From NCBI GenBank assembly GCA_012861695.1, contig JAAOOA010001148.1, forward strand, positions 62,001-126,000: 64,000 bases of DNA. Direction: 5' to 3'. Positions within the stretch are counted from its first letter, which is position 1; every line of letters starts with the position of its first letter. A program made the position numbers and the translations under genes. The notes beneath the pieces are model-generated. The model was not told the DNA's origin and made no database searches. It worked only from the letters and a program-made list of their open reading frames with translations. This DNA comes from Trematomus loennbergii (taxonomy: Eukaryota; Chordata; Actinopteri; Perciformes; Nototheniidae). Positions 31,684 through 42,959 of this stretch are shown piece by piece.

Positions 31684-32968
31684 GTGGAGAAGGAGGAGCG
31701 TGATAGGGATTTTCAGCTCAGGAGGGAGCTGGAGATCAGGAAGTCGGAGCTGGAGATCAGGAAGTTGGATGCAGACACAGCTTTCAGGATGCGTCAGCTA
31801 GAGCTGCACACAGGTTCTACTACTGCTTTTGATGTTGGTAGCAACATTCAGCTGGTCCCTGTCTTTCGTGAGTCAGGAGTGGAGACCTTCTTTGGTGCAT
31901 TTGAGCGCATTGCTGCTGCACTGCGCTGGCCAGAAGATGGTGGGCCATACTTGTACAGTGCAAGCTAGTCGGCAAGGCTCAGGAGGCTTGCTCTTCTCTT
32001 TCTGTCGAGGATTGTATGGTGTATGACAAAGTGAAAGGTGCTGTCTCAGGGCATATGAGCTTGTGCCTGAGGCCTACAGGCAGCGTTTTCGCGGCCTGAT
32101 GAAAAACTTCTGGCCAAACTTACGTGGACTTCGCAAGAGAGAAGAAAGTCCTCTTTGACAGGTGGTGTAGAGCTTGTAAAGCTGACGACATTACTTCAGT
32201 GTGTGAGCTAATGATGTTAGAGGAGTTAAGAACTGTGTGCCTGAGCGTACGGTAGTCTACCTGAACGAGCAGAAGGTAACTACCCTTCAGCAGGCTGCCA
32301 CTCTGGCAGACGAGTTTGCACTGATACACAAGAGCGTTTTCTTTCAGCGTGATCCTCCTCAGCGAGACACTTATCGTAGAGCTCCTGACAATTACGTTCC
32401 CTGTGCCAGTGTTCCAGTGTTAGATCCCAGGCTAAACAGAGCTTGTTTTTTTTGTCATGACCCAGGTCATTTGATAGCACACTGTGCAGCTTTGAAGCGA
32501 GAGCAGGCTGCCACTATGGCGGATGTGGAAGGATTGTGCTATCACACAGTGGTGTTTTGGCTCAGAGCAATTCTCATCGTGTTGGTTTCCGGAAAGCTTG
32601 TAACAGGCGTGACACACATGCTCACTCTGTTTCTCTTCCAGGACCCAAGAAAAAGAGATTGTGTTTCTTTTGTCTTGACCTGGTCACCTAGTGGCAGAGT
32701 GTGTAGCTCGGAAGAAGCAGGTGGCAGCTTCCAAGCGGTCTGTGGAAAAACCAAGAGACCAGCACCAGTTGCAATGCGACAGAGTGGTGAGTTGCAGTTA
32801 AGTTCTGCGTCCGTCTGTGTCTGTGACTGTGCTGTGGGTGTTCCCGTTTCTGAAGCGGTGGCTGTGGACCTGGCTCAGAGCGATGTGGATCTGTGTTCAG
32901 TGAGTGAGTGTGTTCCATGTGATGTGTGTGTTCCATGTGTGCCGGTGTTTGGCTTGTGGGCAGTATAA
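31684..32968 (+). pseudogene. gag-like remnant with CCHC zinc knuckles
   Basis: Fragments in shifting frames. A Glu/Arg-rich coiled stretch (31684-31800) is followed by a capsid-like part (VPVFRESGVETFFGAFERIA, then frames to about 32340). A CxxCxxxxHxxxxC knuckle sits near 32443-32484, with a second knuckle-like CFFC motif near 32660. This order is that of Ty3/gypsy gag from fish, which packages the retrotransposon RNA. At least three frame breaks and the lack of pol make it non-functional as read. Confidence 0.65.
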
Positions 32969-32989
32969 CGTGTGTTTTATGGGGGGGGG

Positions 32990-33343
32990 TGTTATGTGCC
33001 GCAGTTGGTGCATTTGTGTGAGTCTCTTCTCCTTGTCCTGTGAGCTGCATGGATGGCAGTGGGTGATCTGTGCAGCAGTGTAGTGTTTTGTTGTTGTCTA
33101 CGTGGGACGTGCAACTTGTAGAGGTCTGAGTGGTGTCTTGGTTTACTGTTGTCGCTTTCTTTTGTGAGAAAGTTGTTTGGTTTGTCGTTGGTTTGCAAAT
33201 TGGCTGGTGAGCCTCCTTTCTTTTATTAATTAAAAGGTCACTTTGTGGCTTTATATCTCAGTTTCCTCTCCTTTTTTCTCTCTCCTGGTCTTTCATATGT
33301 TGTTACTTCCCTCTGGTCCCCTAGCCCAGTAAGGAACGTAACA
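32990..33343 (+). repeat. 3' LTR
   Basis: 354 bp, beginning TGTTATGTGCCGCAG after a nine-G run and ending GTAACA. Similarity to the 5' LTR indicates a fairly recent insertion. Confidence 0.85.
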
Positions 33344-33716
33344 GTAACATTAACAAAAGCTAACTGTTGTTAGACTATGTTCCCCGCTTCTAAACTTATG
33401 AAATGATGAGAAAAATATGAACAACTCTTCATAGAGCCACATCCACACAGCTTTAAAGTTGTAGGAAGCTGAAGCACTGCATTCGTGCCAGCGCCTAGTT
33501 GTAGTTTCTAAGGTATTAGAAAGTTGTTTTTCTGGAAGGGGTTTAGCATTTGATCAATTCCCTTGGGATGCCATCAAGAACTGTTTTTACAATCAATAGT
33601 GTGTTTAAGTTTCCAACCCTGCTTCAAAGGTCCATCATACAAGATGGGGATCTATTGGCAGCTGCTGATAATAACATTCATCATTATGGTTTACTAATTG
33701 TCTTTTTGTCCTCTAG

Positions 33717-33822
33717 GTTGCACTGCCACATCTACAGTAGCGCAGAATGGACAGAGGAAACATGATGGGCCTCAAGTTTTTTGCAGCCAATATACATTCT
33801 CCTACAAACTTGGGATAGGAGG
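33717..33822 (+). CDS. Candidate next exon of the same unrecognised gene
   Basis: It lies between TGTCCTCTAG and the donor GTGAGT. It is open in the frame needed to follow the exon at 25477-25619 (TATSTVAQNGQRKHD ... YKLGIGG). Both ends have canonical splice signals. The domain is unknown and further exons are not found downstream. Confidence 0.4.
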
Positions 33823-35079
33823 GTGAGTGAACAAGTTATCCATTGGTTGGAACCTACCATGTTAGACGTACTAAATCCTGCACACTGCTCCTTCAAATGG
33901 ACAATGTGAACATATGTCGCCATTTTGTAATTTCTGTTATTTTCAGTTGAGAATGTTTCAAAGTAATCTTAAAAAATTAAACTTACTTTTGTTTATACTG
34001 TTTAAAGTAGATGTTTAAATATTAAATGCTGTTCATTAATGGTTGTATAATTCTACAAATATTTTTATATTTTAAGTTTTAACATTTTTATAGTAATTGT
34101 TCCCTACAGAACATTTTGTGCTGAACGTCTTTGATTGGAAAATGTTAGAAAAAAGCTGTAAAATAACAGTATTCTACCTGTAGAACTTTAGGTTCTGCAT
34201 TTACTTTTGTGTTTGATCATAAAAATCTAATAAAAAAAATGAAAAAACAGTTTTTCTCATCAGAACTTTATTTAAGGTATTTGAATGTAACATTTTAAGA
34301 CAATGGATTTTGAAAAGAGAGGAAAACATCTGTAACACTACAATGTTTTCCTGTAAAATCTTTAAGGACAATTCCTGTTTATTAATTGCTTTAGCACTTT
34401 ATTTCAGTGAAGTATTTTACTTTAATTTAAGGGTTTTTGTTTGGCAGTTTCTTTTTACAGTGTAGCCTATTTGATTTGACCCAACTGGACTCACGGGTGA
34501 GATGCTTTTGTGCATTTTTGCTTGCTGTATGTGGATGACGTGATTAGTCATGTCATCCAATAGTATTTGACAGGAAACCATTGTATGAGCTTCCTCCAGG
34601 AAGGACGGAGCTGGGGACTACAGTTATGCACGTCTATCATTGTAAATTGATAGTAAATTGCTGGCTACTCATGCATTACTTTCACAGTACACATTGTACA
34701 TTCACAGTACATTACTGGCAACTCTTTTGCATTACTTTCACAGTACACATTGTACATTCACAGTAAATTTACTGGCAACCTGCATGCTTTCACAATAGAA
34801 ATGTAAAAGTACAGGCCCTTGTTGTAATGCATGTACAACAAAATGATGTAATTCCCCAGTAACATACTGTAATTTCACAGTAATTCCTTAGTCATTGAAG
34901 CTGTGAAGTTACAGTATACAGTTTTACCTTTGCAATAATGCATTGTAATATCATGGGTGTGAAATTACAATACATTGCTGTGAAGACATCACAGTAAATT
35001 GCTGTGAATCTTACTGTGAAAGTCATGCAAAATTTGGCCAAGTATTTATTGTGAATTCACGGTGAATATTTTTACAGTG
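33823..35079. other. AT-rich non-coding DNA with TTCACAGTA words
   Basis: Repeated TTCACAGTACACATTGTACA and ACAGTAAATT-type words at 34670-35060 resemble the subterminal repeats at the other end of the proposed CACTA-like insertion. No gene is seen. Confidence 0.5.
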
Positions 35080-36487
35080 ATAGGTTGAGTTTACATCCAG
35101 TGTCGTTTACCAACACACTCTCACTCCCTAAGCGTCCAGGAGCGACGCTTGGTCAGGGTCCCGTGGCGTCCAGTTGTGACGCCGAGGCTCCTTCAGCTTC
35201 ATAAACGGACGCAAAGAGCTTTCAACTGATTGCAATGTATTCCCATCGGCGGCGGTATTTGACGCTTAGGGAGCACGGCATTCGTTTGTGTCGGAGGCTG
35301 TTAAAGGCAATGTGAGCGTCCATTCCCATTGGATAACGGAGAATTGTACACCCGGAAGTAAGTATTCCCCTTACTGTCGATGATTTGACAGTGATATCTC
35401 CACTACTCATCAACTCAAAAACACCAGATTATCCTAATAAATAATACAATGATAAAATGCAATAACGTGCTTTAACCAGTAGGTGTCCCTTTCTATCAGC
35501 TGTGCACCGTTATGGCGTAAATACAGCTATCTACCAATTGGATCAAATATAAAAGTCAGCCGAATTAGTGTGATACTGCAAGGAGACGTATGTGTGAAAA
35601 GAAATGTAAGATGTTGTTTAATTGCTTATATATTAAGATCCAGTCAAGTTTTCAGTTTTGGCGGCAGTTCCTGTTTGTCTAGAAGTCTTGTCATCAGGGC
35701 TCTATACATAGAGTTAACTACGGCAGATATGTCATATTTAATGCAGCCGAAACGTGTATTACAATGCCGTTATGTGATGACTTTCAAAGAGAAAAGCAAG
35801 CACACTCGGAATAATGTATTATTAATTGTTTTATACAGTCTATGGTTGCTACAGAGGATTGTGGGTAATGTAATGTCTTCGGCCATCCAAAACTCATAGA
35901 AAACGACTTGTATATTCATATACAAATGTTTTCCTGTTATGTAAAACGTGCAATCTCTGGAACGTGTGCAAACTTTATTATAATAATGTTCAAGGGCAAA
36001 GTAAAGATACATACACACCTTACAACATCTATTTACATTGTTGTACTAGACAGATATAGGGCTTACGACGAGCCCTGGTAATGTTTACTCAAATGGATGG
36101 AAATCATTTTTATGGTAGGTGCTTGTAATATTTATTATTCACCACAACATAATGCAGTACAATGTTTTGGGGAAATAATTTCCTAGGCCCATAACCTCTC
36201 CCTCTTCCCTCTCCCTTCTCTCCCCCTCTCCTTCTCTCCCCCCCCCCCTTCCACCCCCCCCCCCCCTCTCTCCCTTCTCTCCTCTCTATCTCACTCCACC
36301 CTGCCCCACTGGACCGGGACTTTAAAACCCCCCACACACACAGACACAACAAATCCAACACCAGTCACTTTTACGCTGCTATGGAAATGTTTGCACTCCC
36401 ATTTGCACTATGTACATCATCTTTTTTTATATATATCCTGCTTACTTGAAGTAAACGGTTATTTTGTGTTTTTTTGTAAATATTGAG

Positions 36488-37560
36488 TGTTCTTGCATTA
36501 CATTACATTTCATTTAGCTGACGCTTTTATCCAAAGCGACTTACAATAAGTGCATTCGACCAAGAAGATACAAACTTGAAGAAAACAGAATCATATAAGT
36601 ACATTAGGTTTCATAGAGCAAAACATTTCAAGTGCTACTCAACAGGCTTTAGATAAGCCAGTCCTTTATTAGTATATAAGTGCTTTGTTAGTATCTAAGT
36701 TTTTTTTGTTTTTCATTTTTTGTTCGAAGTGGAGTCGAAAGAGATGAGTTTTCAGTCTGCGCCGGAAGATGTGTAAGCTATCTGCTGTCCTGATGTCAAT
36801 GGGGAGCTCATTCCACCATTTTGGAGCCAGGATAGCAAACCGACGTGTTTCTGCTGATGGGAACTTGGGTCCCCCTCGCAGTGCGGGTGCAGCGAGCCGT
36901 TTGGCTGATGCAGAGCGGAGTGCACGTGCTGGGGTGTATGGTTTAACCATGTACTGGATGTAGGAAGGGCCAGATCCATTCACAGCATGGTACGCTAGTA
37001 CCAGTGTCTTGAAGTGGATTCTAGCAGTTACTGGAAGCCAGTGAAGGGAGCGGAGGAGCGTGGTGTGGGAGAATTTAGGAAGGTTGAAGACCAGACGAGC
37101 TGCTGCATTCTGGATGAGCTGCAGAGGTGATGGCACATGCAGGTAGACCAGCCAGGAGGGAGTTGCAGTAGTCTAGGCGTGAGATGACAAGAGCCTGGAC
37201 CAGAAGCTGCATCGCTTTCTGGGTCAGGAGGGGACGTATCCTCCTGATGTTTTAAACTAAAGAGTGTATCTGCAGCAGCGGGTTGTAGCAGCGATGTTTG
37301 CAGTGAAGGACAGTTTGTTATCTAGGGTCACACCCAGATTCCTTGCAGTCTGAGTCGGGGAAACAACCGAGGTGCCGATGTTGATTGTTAGGTCAAGAGT
37401 GGGACAATCTTTTCCAGGAAGAAAAAGCAGTTCAGTCTTGTCAAGGTTGAGCTTGAGGTGGCGAGCAGACATCCACTGAGAGATGTCAGCTAGACAAGCA
37501 GAGATGCGTGCGAAGACCTGGGTTTCTGAACGGGGAAAAGACTAAATTAATTGAGTGTCG
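36488..37560 (-). mobile_element. L2-type LINE, 5'-truncated, ORF2 C-terminal end
   Basis: On the minus strand, the segment starting MSARHLKLNLDKTELLFLPG (37472-37257) is the post-catalytic end of reverse transcriptase. A second segment (about 37136-36669) includes [22 protein letters not shown] and WWNELPIDIR. These are hallmarks of the C-terminal part of fish L2-like LINE ORF2. It ends in the ATTACATTACATT-type tail near 36490. The frame is broken. The catalytic domain is missing. Confidence 0.8.
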
Positions 37561-37599
37561 TCAGCGTAGCAATGGTATGCATTTTAATGTGTGTTTTTT

Positions 37600-37700
37600 T
37601 GTTATACCTCGGGACTGTGGGAAACAGTATTTCGATTTTCTGTGTGTACTGTACAAACATATTTTGAGATTGACAATAAAGTTGACTTTGACTTTTACCT
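37600..37700 (-). repeat. LINE-like tail fragment with TCAAAGTCAACTTTATTGTC
   Basis: Read in reverse it matches 41140-41235, a common fish retroposon tail. It also occurs in the second segmental copy at 62710-62815. Confidence 0.6.
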
Positions 37701-37714
37701 AGTTAATCAGTTTT

Positions 37715-38150
37715 TACTGCCCTCGCTGAGCACAGGCCTGCAACCTTGTGTTTTGTCTCCTTATTCCTGCCTGTTGGCGTCAGCTGATAGAGGTGTCTTA
37801 GTGCTTTGCCTGATCTATCTGTGCACAATGTTGATTATTCTCTTGTCACCAGCTAAATACAAGGCTCTGGGGTAGAGATCTTGAGGATTGGTTGGGATAC
37901 CGCCGTGTCAACTTCTGGCTGCAGCAAATGTCTTTGTCAATTCTCCGTCCGTAACTTCAAATAAATCTTCAGTGCTTGCCATCAAGCTCCAGCTCCCCGT
38001 GTTTCATTGTGTTTCGACTACATGCTCCAGAAGTTTCCATGACACAATGCAACACCATATTTTTAGCATCACGGAAGTTAACCATAAAGTCAAAATCCAC
38101 ACTTATTGTTTCCCACCAAAGGATATTTGTTAACATGGGGTAAATTAGCC
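37715..38150 (+). repeat. LTR-like fragment
   Basis: Related to 18520-18865 and nearly identical to 49735-50155. Contains GTTGGCGTCAGCTGATAGAG, an AATAAA and CATCAAGCTCCAGCTC. The whole unit is not defined. Confidence 0.45.
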
Positions 38151-38191
38151 CAGTTACAAGTGTTAAAACGTACCTATTGAAGTCTATCCTT

Positions 38192-38390
38192 TAGGCAAGG
38201 CAAGGCAAGGCAAGTTTATTTATATAGCACCTTTCAACACAAGGCAATTCAAGTGCTTTACAAAAATGAAAGACATTAAGAAAATGGCATTTAAAAACAG
38301 TCATTAAAAAGCAAAGATAATAAAATAAACATTAAAATGAAAAATACATGAATAAAAGTTACAGTGCAGTTTAACATTACATTACATTAC
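38192..38390 (+). repeat. AAGGCAAGGCAAGTTTATTTATATAGCAC retroposon tail
   Basis: Typical fish repeat with a short (CAAGG)n start. The second copy at 50206-50323 is interrupted by the transposon at 50324-53023 and resumes at 53032, which proves that insertion. Confidence 0.65.
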
Positions 38391-38790
38391 ATTACATTAC
38401 ATTGCATTTAGCTGACGTTTTTATCCAAAGCGAATTACAATAAGTGCATTCAACCAAGAAGATACAAGCTTATCATATAAGTACATTAGGTTTCATAGAG
38501 CCAAAACATTTTAAGTGCTACTCAACTGGCTTTAGATAAGCCAGTCCTTTGTTAGTATATAAGTGCTTTGTTAGTATCTAAGTGCTTAGTTAGTATATAA
38601 GTGCTTTGTTAGTAATTGTATTGCTCGAAGTGGAGTCGAAAGAGATTCGTTTTTAGTCTGCGTCGGAAGATGTGTAAGCTTTCTGCTGTCCTGATGTCAA
38701 TGGGGAGCTCATTCCACCATTTTGGAGCCAGGATAGCAAACCAACGTGTTTTTGCTGATGGGAACTTGGGTCCCCCTCGCAGTGGACTTC
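38375..38790 (-). mobile_element. L2-type LINE 3' tail, short copy
   Basis: Starts with an (ATTAC)n run and matches the 3' part of the LINE at 36488-37560 up to the GGAACTTGGGTCCCCC segment, where it is 5'-truncated. Confidence 0.75.
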
Positions 38791-40714
38791 AGAGACTATA
38801 TCCTTGGAAAATGCGAGTCAAACTGAATTAAAAAATGAGTGTCATCACTGTGTTCAAATTTGACTAAGATTAGCCAGATCAAGTTTATTTGTATCTGTGT
38901 GTCTTTGGCTGCTCCTCTTGCTGAGAATGTAAATAAATACTATATTTACTCACTGACCGTTTTTGTCAGCCCATGCACCTGTCCCTTTGACCCCAAAGTG
39001 TCCAGGCCGACTTCATTTAGACAAATTCAGGATGAGAGGGACACAGTGTTGCTGTGGATGCACTCCGGCCCAGCAGGTGGCAGTGGTGTTCATTAAGCTT
39101 ACTTCATTGTGTGCTTGCTGCTATAAACGTCACACAGAAAATACTTCCTGCTACCTGACATGAAGCTGAGGGTAAAGAGAAGCCTATTTCATTCTCTTTC
39201 TGCAGGGTTTATATCTATATCTATTACACTGAATGTTTGAGAAGGAAACAGAGATAAAGTCTGCTTTATTTGGATGAACAAGCTTGATCATTTGTGAGTA
39301 CGGTAAGTGACTCACTATAACACAGTGACACCAACAATCCTCCAGATGTGTGTGATATTACTGTTCCCAGTGATGGAAGAAGCAGAGGTGGAAGAAGTAC
39401 TCAGATCTGGTACTTGAGTAAAAGTAGAAGTACCAGAGTGTAGGAATACTCTGTTACAAGTAAAGTCCTGCATTCAAAATGTTACTCAAGTAAAAGTAGG
39501 AAAGTATTATCATCAAATATACTTAAAGTAGCGACAGTAAAAGTTGTCATCGTGCAGATTGGTCCATTTCAGAATAATATATATGATGTGTTTTATAATG
39601 ATTGATCATTAAAGTGTTCTCAAAGCTGGTAAAGGTGCAGCTAGTTTGAATGACTTTGTATACTGCAGGGTAGCTTGTGAATTTACTCCAGGTGGAACTA
39701 AAGTCTGATTTAACACTTGATTATATTTCATTAATCCACATCTGGAAAGTAACTAAGGGTATTAAATACATGTAGAGGAGTAAAACTACATGATTTACCT
39801 CTGAATTGTAAATTGCAAATAGAAAATAACTATAAACATCTCACAATATAAAAATGAAACAGAACTAAGAAGTGAAAGATATACAAGTTGACCGTGAAAG
39901 ATGCAAATCTGTAGACTATCTGTTAATAAAAGTCGGATATTATTAGCATTAAGTGTGTGAAGAATGGCATAATAATTCAATATAAATGTTATCTGAATAG
40001 TTATCACCGCAATAAACCGTATTTAATTTTGTCTTAATGTCAATTCTTTAATTTCATATTCTGTTTTTGTACATATCATATTCTATTTACATGTATATAG
40101 ACTTCTTGCACAATTTTATTTTATTTTGTATTTTGTATTTTATTATATATGTTGCATTGTTGGAGGAGCTCAGGTCAGAAGAATTTCATTGCCATTTCTA
40201 CACTGTAGCTTTGTGCATATGACAATTAAACCTTTGAATTTGAATTGAATTTGAATAAATGTACAGTGTGAATATAAGTCCAGTTAAAGGTCCCCTAAAC
40301 TGTTTTTCATCAATATATTATAGGTCTCAGATATATACAAAACATGTCTCTGAAGTGTTTGGCTCCAAACACCAAACAGATCTCTGTTTCAGCCCTGTTT
40401 CAAAAGTGCTGATTCTCTTTCTGTTACCTTACCTTGGTTTGTGATTGGCTAATGGTTACACAAGCCAAAACATCGTTATGACATCATAAAGTGGCTAAAA
40501 TCTGATCAGCTCATTTTCAGACAGGTTTTTATATAAATGGATCAGGACAAAAAGTGAGAGAATCTTTTTTCCTGAAACTTTCAGAATCTCTTTCCACAGA
40601 GGGGACACATGTTGATGTAGAAGAGACATGAAGAAGTGGATTTTGCATGATAGTGACCTTTAAGAGCAGAGATGTTAAACACACACTGTGCTTCATCTTC
40701 AGCTCTGAGTGGAG
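38791..40714. other. Upstream region of the kinase-like gene, with repeat fragments
   Basis: No coding exon is identified. A hAT-type repeat with AAGTACTCAGATCTGGTACTTG lies at about 39385-39560 (relatives near 43375-43530 and 63710-64000). A LINE-like tail lies at 40140-40250. The kinase promoter should lie here, but no clear core elements are visible. Confidence 0.5.
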
Positions 40715-42732
40715 ATGAAGCCGGAGCACCAGGATCTGGTCCTGCAGGCCTGCGGGGCCTCCTCCCTGTGTGTGGGGGCAAAGATCCAGACGCTGGAGCG
40801 GGTACGGGGAGATCGTGCGGCTGCAGTTGCAGGGCTCTGATTGGCCGTCTGTGGTCCTCAAACACGTCAAGTTTCCAGAGGAGGCGGAGCATCCCGGCGG
40901 CTGGAACACAGATCGCTCACACACACGTAAAGTGAGATCCTACCAGGTGGAGACTCACTGGTACCAGAACTTCTCCACCAATCAGAGCTGCAGGACCCCC
41001 GCCTGCCTGGCTGCTCGTTCCTATGGAGACGAGATGCTGATCGTGCTGGAGGACCTGGATGTGGCCGGGTATGATCAGAGGAGGTATGAGATTTTGTAAG
41101 AAATACTGGTCGGTCTGTAGCTCTGCAATGTATATCAAAGTCAAAGTCAACTTTATTGTCAATCTTTCAGTTTGTGTGTACATACAGAGAGATCGAAATA
41201 CCGTTTCCCACAATCCCGAGTACAAAAACACATATATATAAAATATGTGTGCAAATATTTATACATATGCACACATTAAGACCTAAATAAAAGCACAACA
41301 ATCAATATATACAAAATAACAGTCACTTTAATATCTAATGAATCATCATGTTTTACATTTCTTATTTCCTAGATGAGAAGCAGTTGAGCAAAACATACAT
41401 TTGTTCAAAGACTTTCCGTTATAAATACATCCACATAAACAGCCAGGATTAAATAAATCAATATTGAGGTCATAGGTCAAAATTCTCACATTGCATGTTA
41501 CTTTTCAGAACATATCACATCACACAGGGGAAGCAATAAGGTTTCATGAAATACAAACGAAATAAAAATACAGGCGTTTTGGTGACTCGTCATAAATATA
41601 CGTGGGTGGAAATATAATGTTAAAAATGCTAATGTTTTTTACACTCGCAGGACATAGAAATACAAACCCCTTTATCCTATTTAGTTATTGCTTAAAAAAA
41701 AATACAAATTAGACTAAAATATGATACAAATAAGCACTAAAAACTCACCAAAATGTGTAATGCGTGTTATCTCACCTCTTCTTCATGATGTTAAAAAGAA
41801 AACTCATCATATTTCCAAATACAAAAGTGTGAGAATCAAAGTGTTTTCAAGCTTTGGGTGCATGATGTATGCATGCAAATACTTCTCACCGCTCATAAAA
41901 TAAGATGCAAATACCATAACAAGGCATTTTAACGTTTTAAACCGTTATCCATTTTCAAAGAACCAAAATCAAATCAAAACAACATGTGGCAGTTCTTGTG
42001 AGCACTCTGTTTTTGACCATTCCTCTTCAACATCCTGTATAGTACATGCTTGTCAGGTTGTACCACGGCATGGAGAAGTGTGAGACATTCTGAGACAATA
42101 CAAATGTTTCATGCTGTATAAATAAGGATGTTTTCTCTGTAGGACCAGCGTGAAGGACAGAGAAATAAATGCTTGTCTCAGCTGGCTGGCCCACTTCCAC
42201 ACTCTCTTCCTGGGGTGGAACCTGAGGGTCTGTGGCCCGTCGGCACATACTGGCACCTGGAGACCCGGCCCGACGAGCTGGAGGCCATGGGCCATCCCGA
42301 GCTGAAAGCAGCTGCCGGGGACATCGACAAGATCCTCAACGAATGTCGCTTCAAGACAATCGTTCACGGAGACGCCAAGTTAGCCAACTTCTGTTTCTCC
42401 GAAGGTGGGCGGGACGTGGCGGCGGTAGACTTTCAGTATGTGGGAGGAGGCTGTGGGATGAAGGACGTTGTGTATTTTTTAGGAAGCTGCATGGAGGAGA
42501 AGCAGTGTGAAAAGAGGTACCAGGCCTGTTGGACTACTATTTTAGTGAACTGAAGCAATCTGTGAAAAAAGATGTGGACTTTGCTGCCCTGGAGACGGAG
42601 TGGAGGGAGATGTTTGTTTATGCCTGGACAGATTTTCATCGCTTTCTGCTGGGATGGAAGCCTGGACACTGGAAGATCAACCGCTACAGTAAACAGCTGA
42701 CCAAGGAGGTGCTCCGAAAGCTGAAGCTGTAA
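40715..42732 (+). CDS. APH/EcKinase-like small-molecule phosphotransferase, two exons
   Basis: Exon 1 (40715-41083) begins [14 protein letters not shown] and ends at a GTATGAG donor in phase 2. Exon 2 (42143-42732) follows TTTTCTCTGTAG. The second half carries HGDAKLANF, the catalytic loop of the aminoglycoside-phosphotransferase/choline-kinase fold, then [14 protein letters not shown] with the metal-binding Asp, as in EcKinase and CHK-like proteins. ATP-dependent phosphorylation of a small metabolite is the likely role; the substrate is unknown. At about 320 residues it is near the usual size. Three single-base discrepancies (near 40803, 42213 and 42525) break the frame, while all motifs and the stop remain in order. 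I suspect consensus errors more than decay. AATAAA at 42931 fits as the poly(A) signal. Confidence 0.8.
41140..41240 (+). repeat. Retroposon tail in the kinase intron
   Basis: TCAAAGTCAACTTTATTGTC and the following bases match 37600-37700 in reverse. The rest of the 1059-bp intron shows nothing recognisable. Confidence 0.6.
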
Positions 42733-42930
42733 CCAAAAACATTTAGGAGAACTGGAGTGTGGCTGGAAGGCTACCTGAAAATCTGTAAATGGAAAAATGT
42801 ATTACTTAAAAAACCTGTGTACAGTTAAGCATGCCTTTTGAAACACTTCTGGATACATTGAAGTGTGTGCAAAATACTGTCACTTTACTATACTGCCGTT
42901 CTTTTGACAAGGAAAACATTGTACCATCTC

Positions 42931-42936
42931 AATAAA
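42931..42936 (+). terminator. Poly(A) signal AATAAA of the kinase-like gene
   Basis: AATAAA lies 199 bp after the stop codon and is the first canonical signal downstream. Confidence 0.6.
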
Positions 42937-42959
42937 GTAAAACAAAAAAACAACTAGTC

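Larger units (their letters stand above)
30787..33343 (+). mobile_element. Gypsy-like LTR retrotransposon, pol-less
   Basis: The direct LTRs at 30787-31143 and 32990-33343 end in GTAACA and are flanked by GTAAC (30782-30786, 33344-33348). TGGGGGCTCGTCC right after the 5' LTR matches a proline-tRNA primer site. A G-run (32981-32989) precedes the 3' LTR as polypurine tract. The interior has only a broken gag-like region. No protease, reverse transcriptase or integrase is present, so it needed helper proteins. Confidence 0.85.
19451..35079. mobile_element. Possible CACTA/EnSpm-like composite insertion
   Basis: The left boundary reads CACTGTAAAAA (19451) and the right boundary, in reverse, reads CACTGTAAAAATA (ending 35079). 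Both are flanked by ATA (19448-19450, 35080-35082), as expected for the 3-bp target duplication of CACTA elements. A further CAGTG end at 34462 suggests nesting or an alternative boundary. The interior carries later insertions, listed separately, plus two candidate exons. No transposase is recognised. The AT-rich termini make this a tentative call. Confidence 0.3.
35083..37795. repeat. Segmental duplication, copy 1 (partner 60150-62910)
   Basis: About 2.7 kb, collinear with the second copy. It includes a stretch from CTAAGCGTCCAGGAGCGACG to TCATAGAAAACGACTTG (35105-35915) that is absent from lectin module A at 3305 and so is itself an insertion, then a CT-rich tract (36195-36300) and an L2 tail. 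Differences are mainly short indels. Confidence 0.85.

Noticed and set aside
36110..36361. Gly/Arg-rich frame in the CT tract
   Set aside because: Low-complexity translation of the CT-rich simple sequence.
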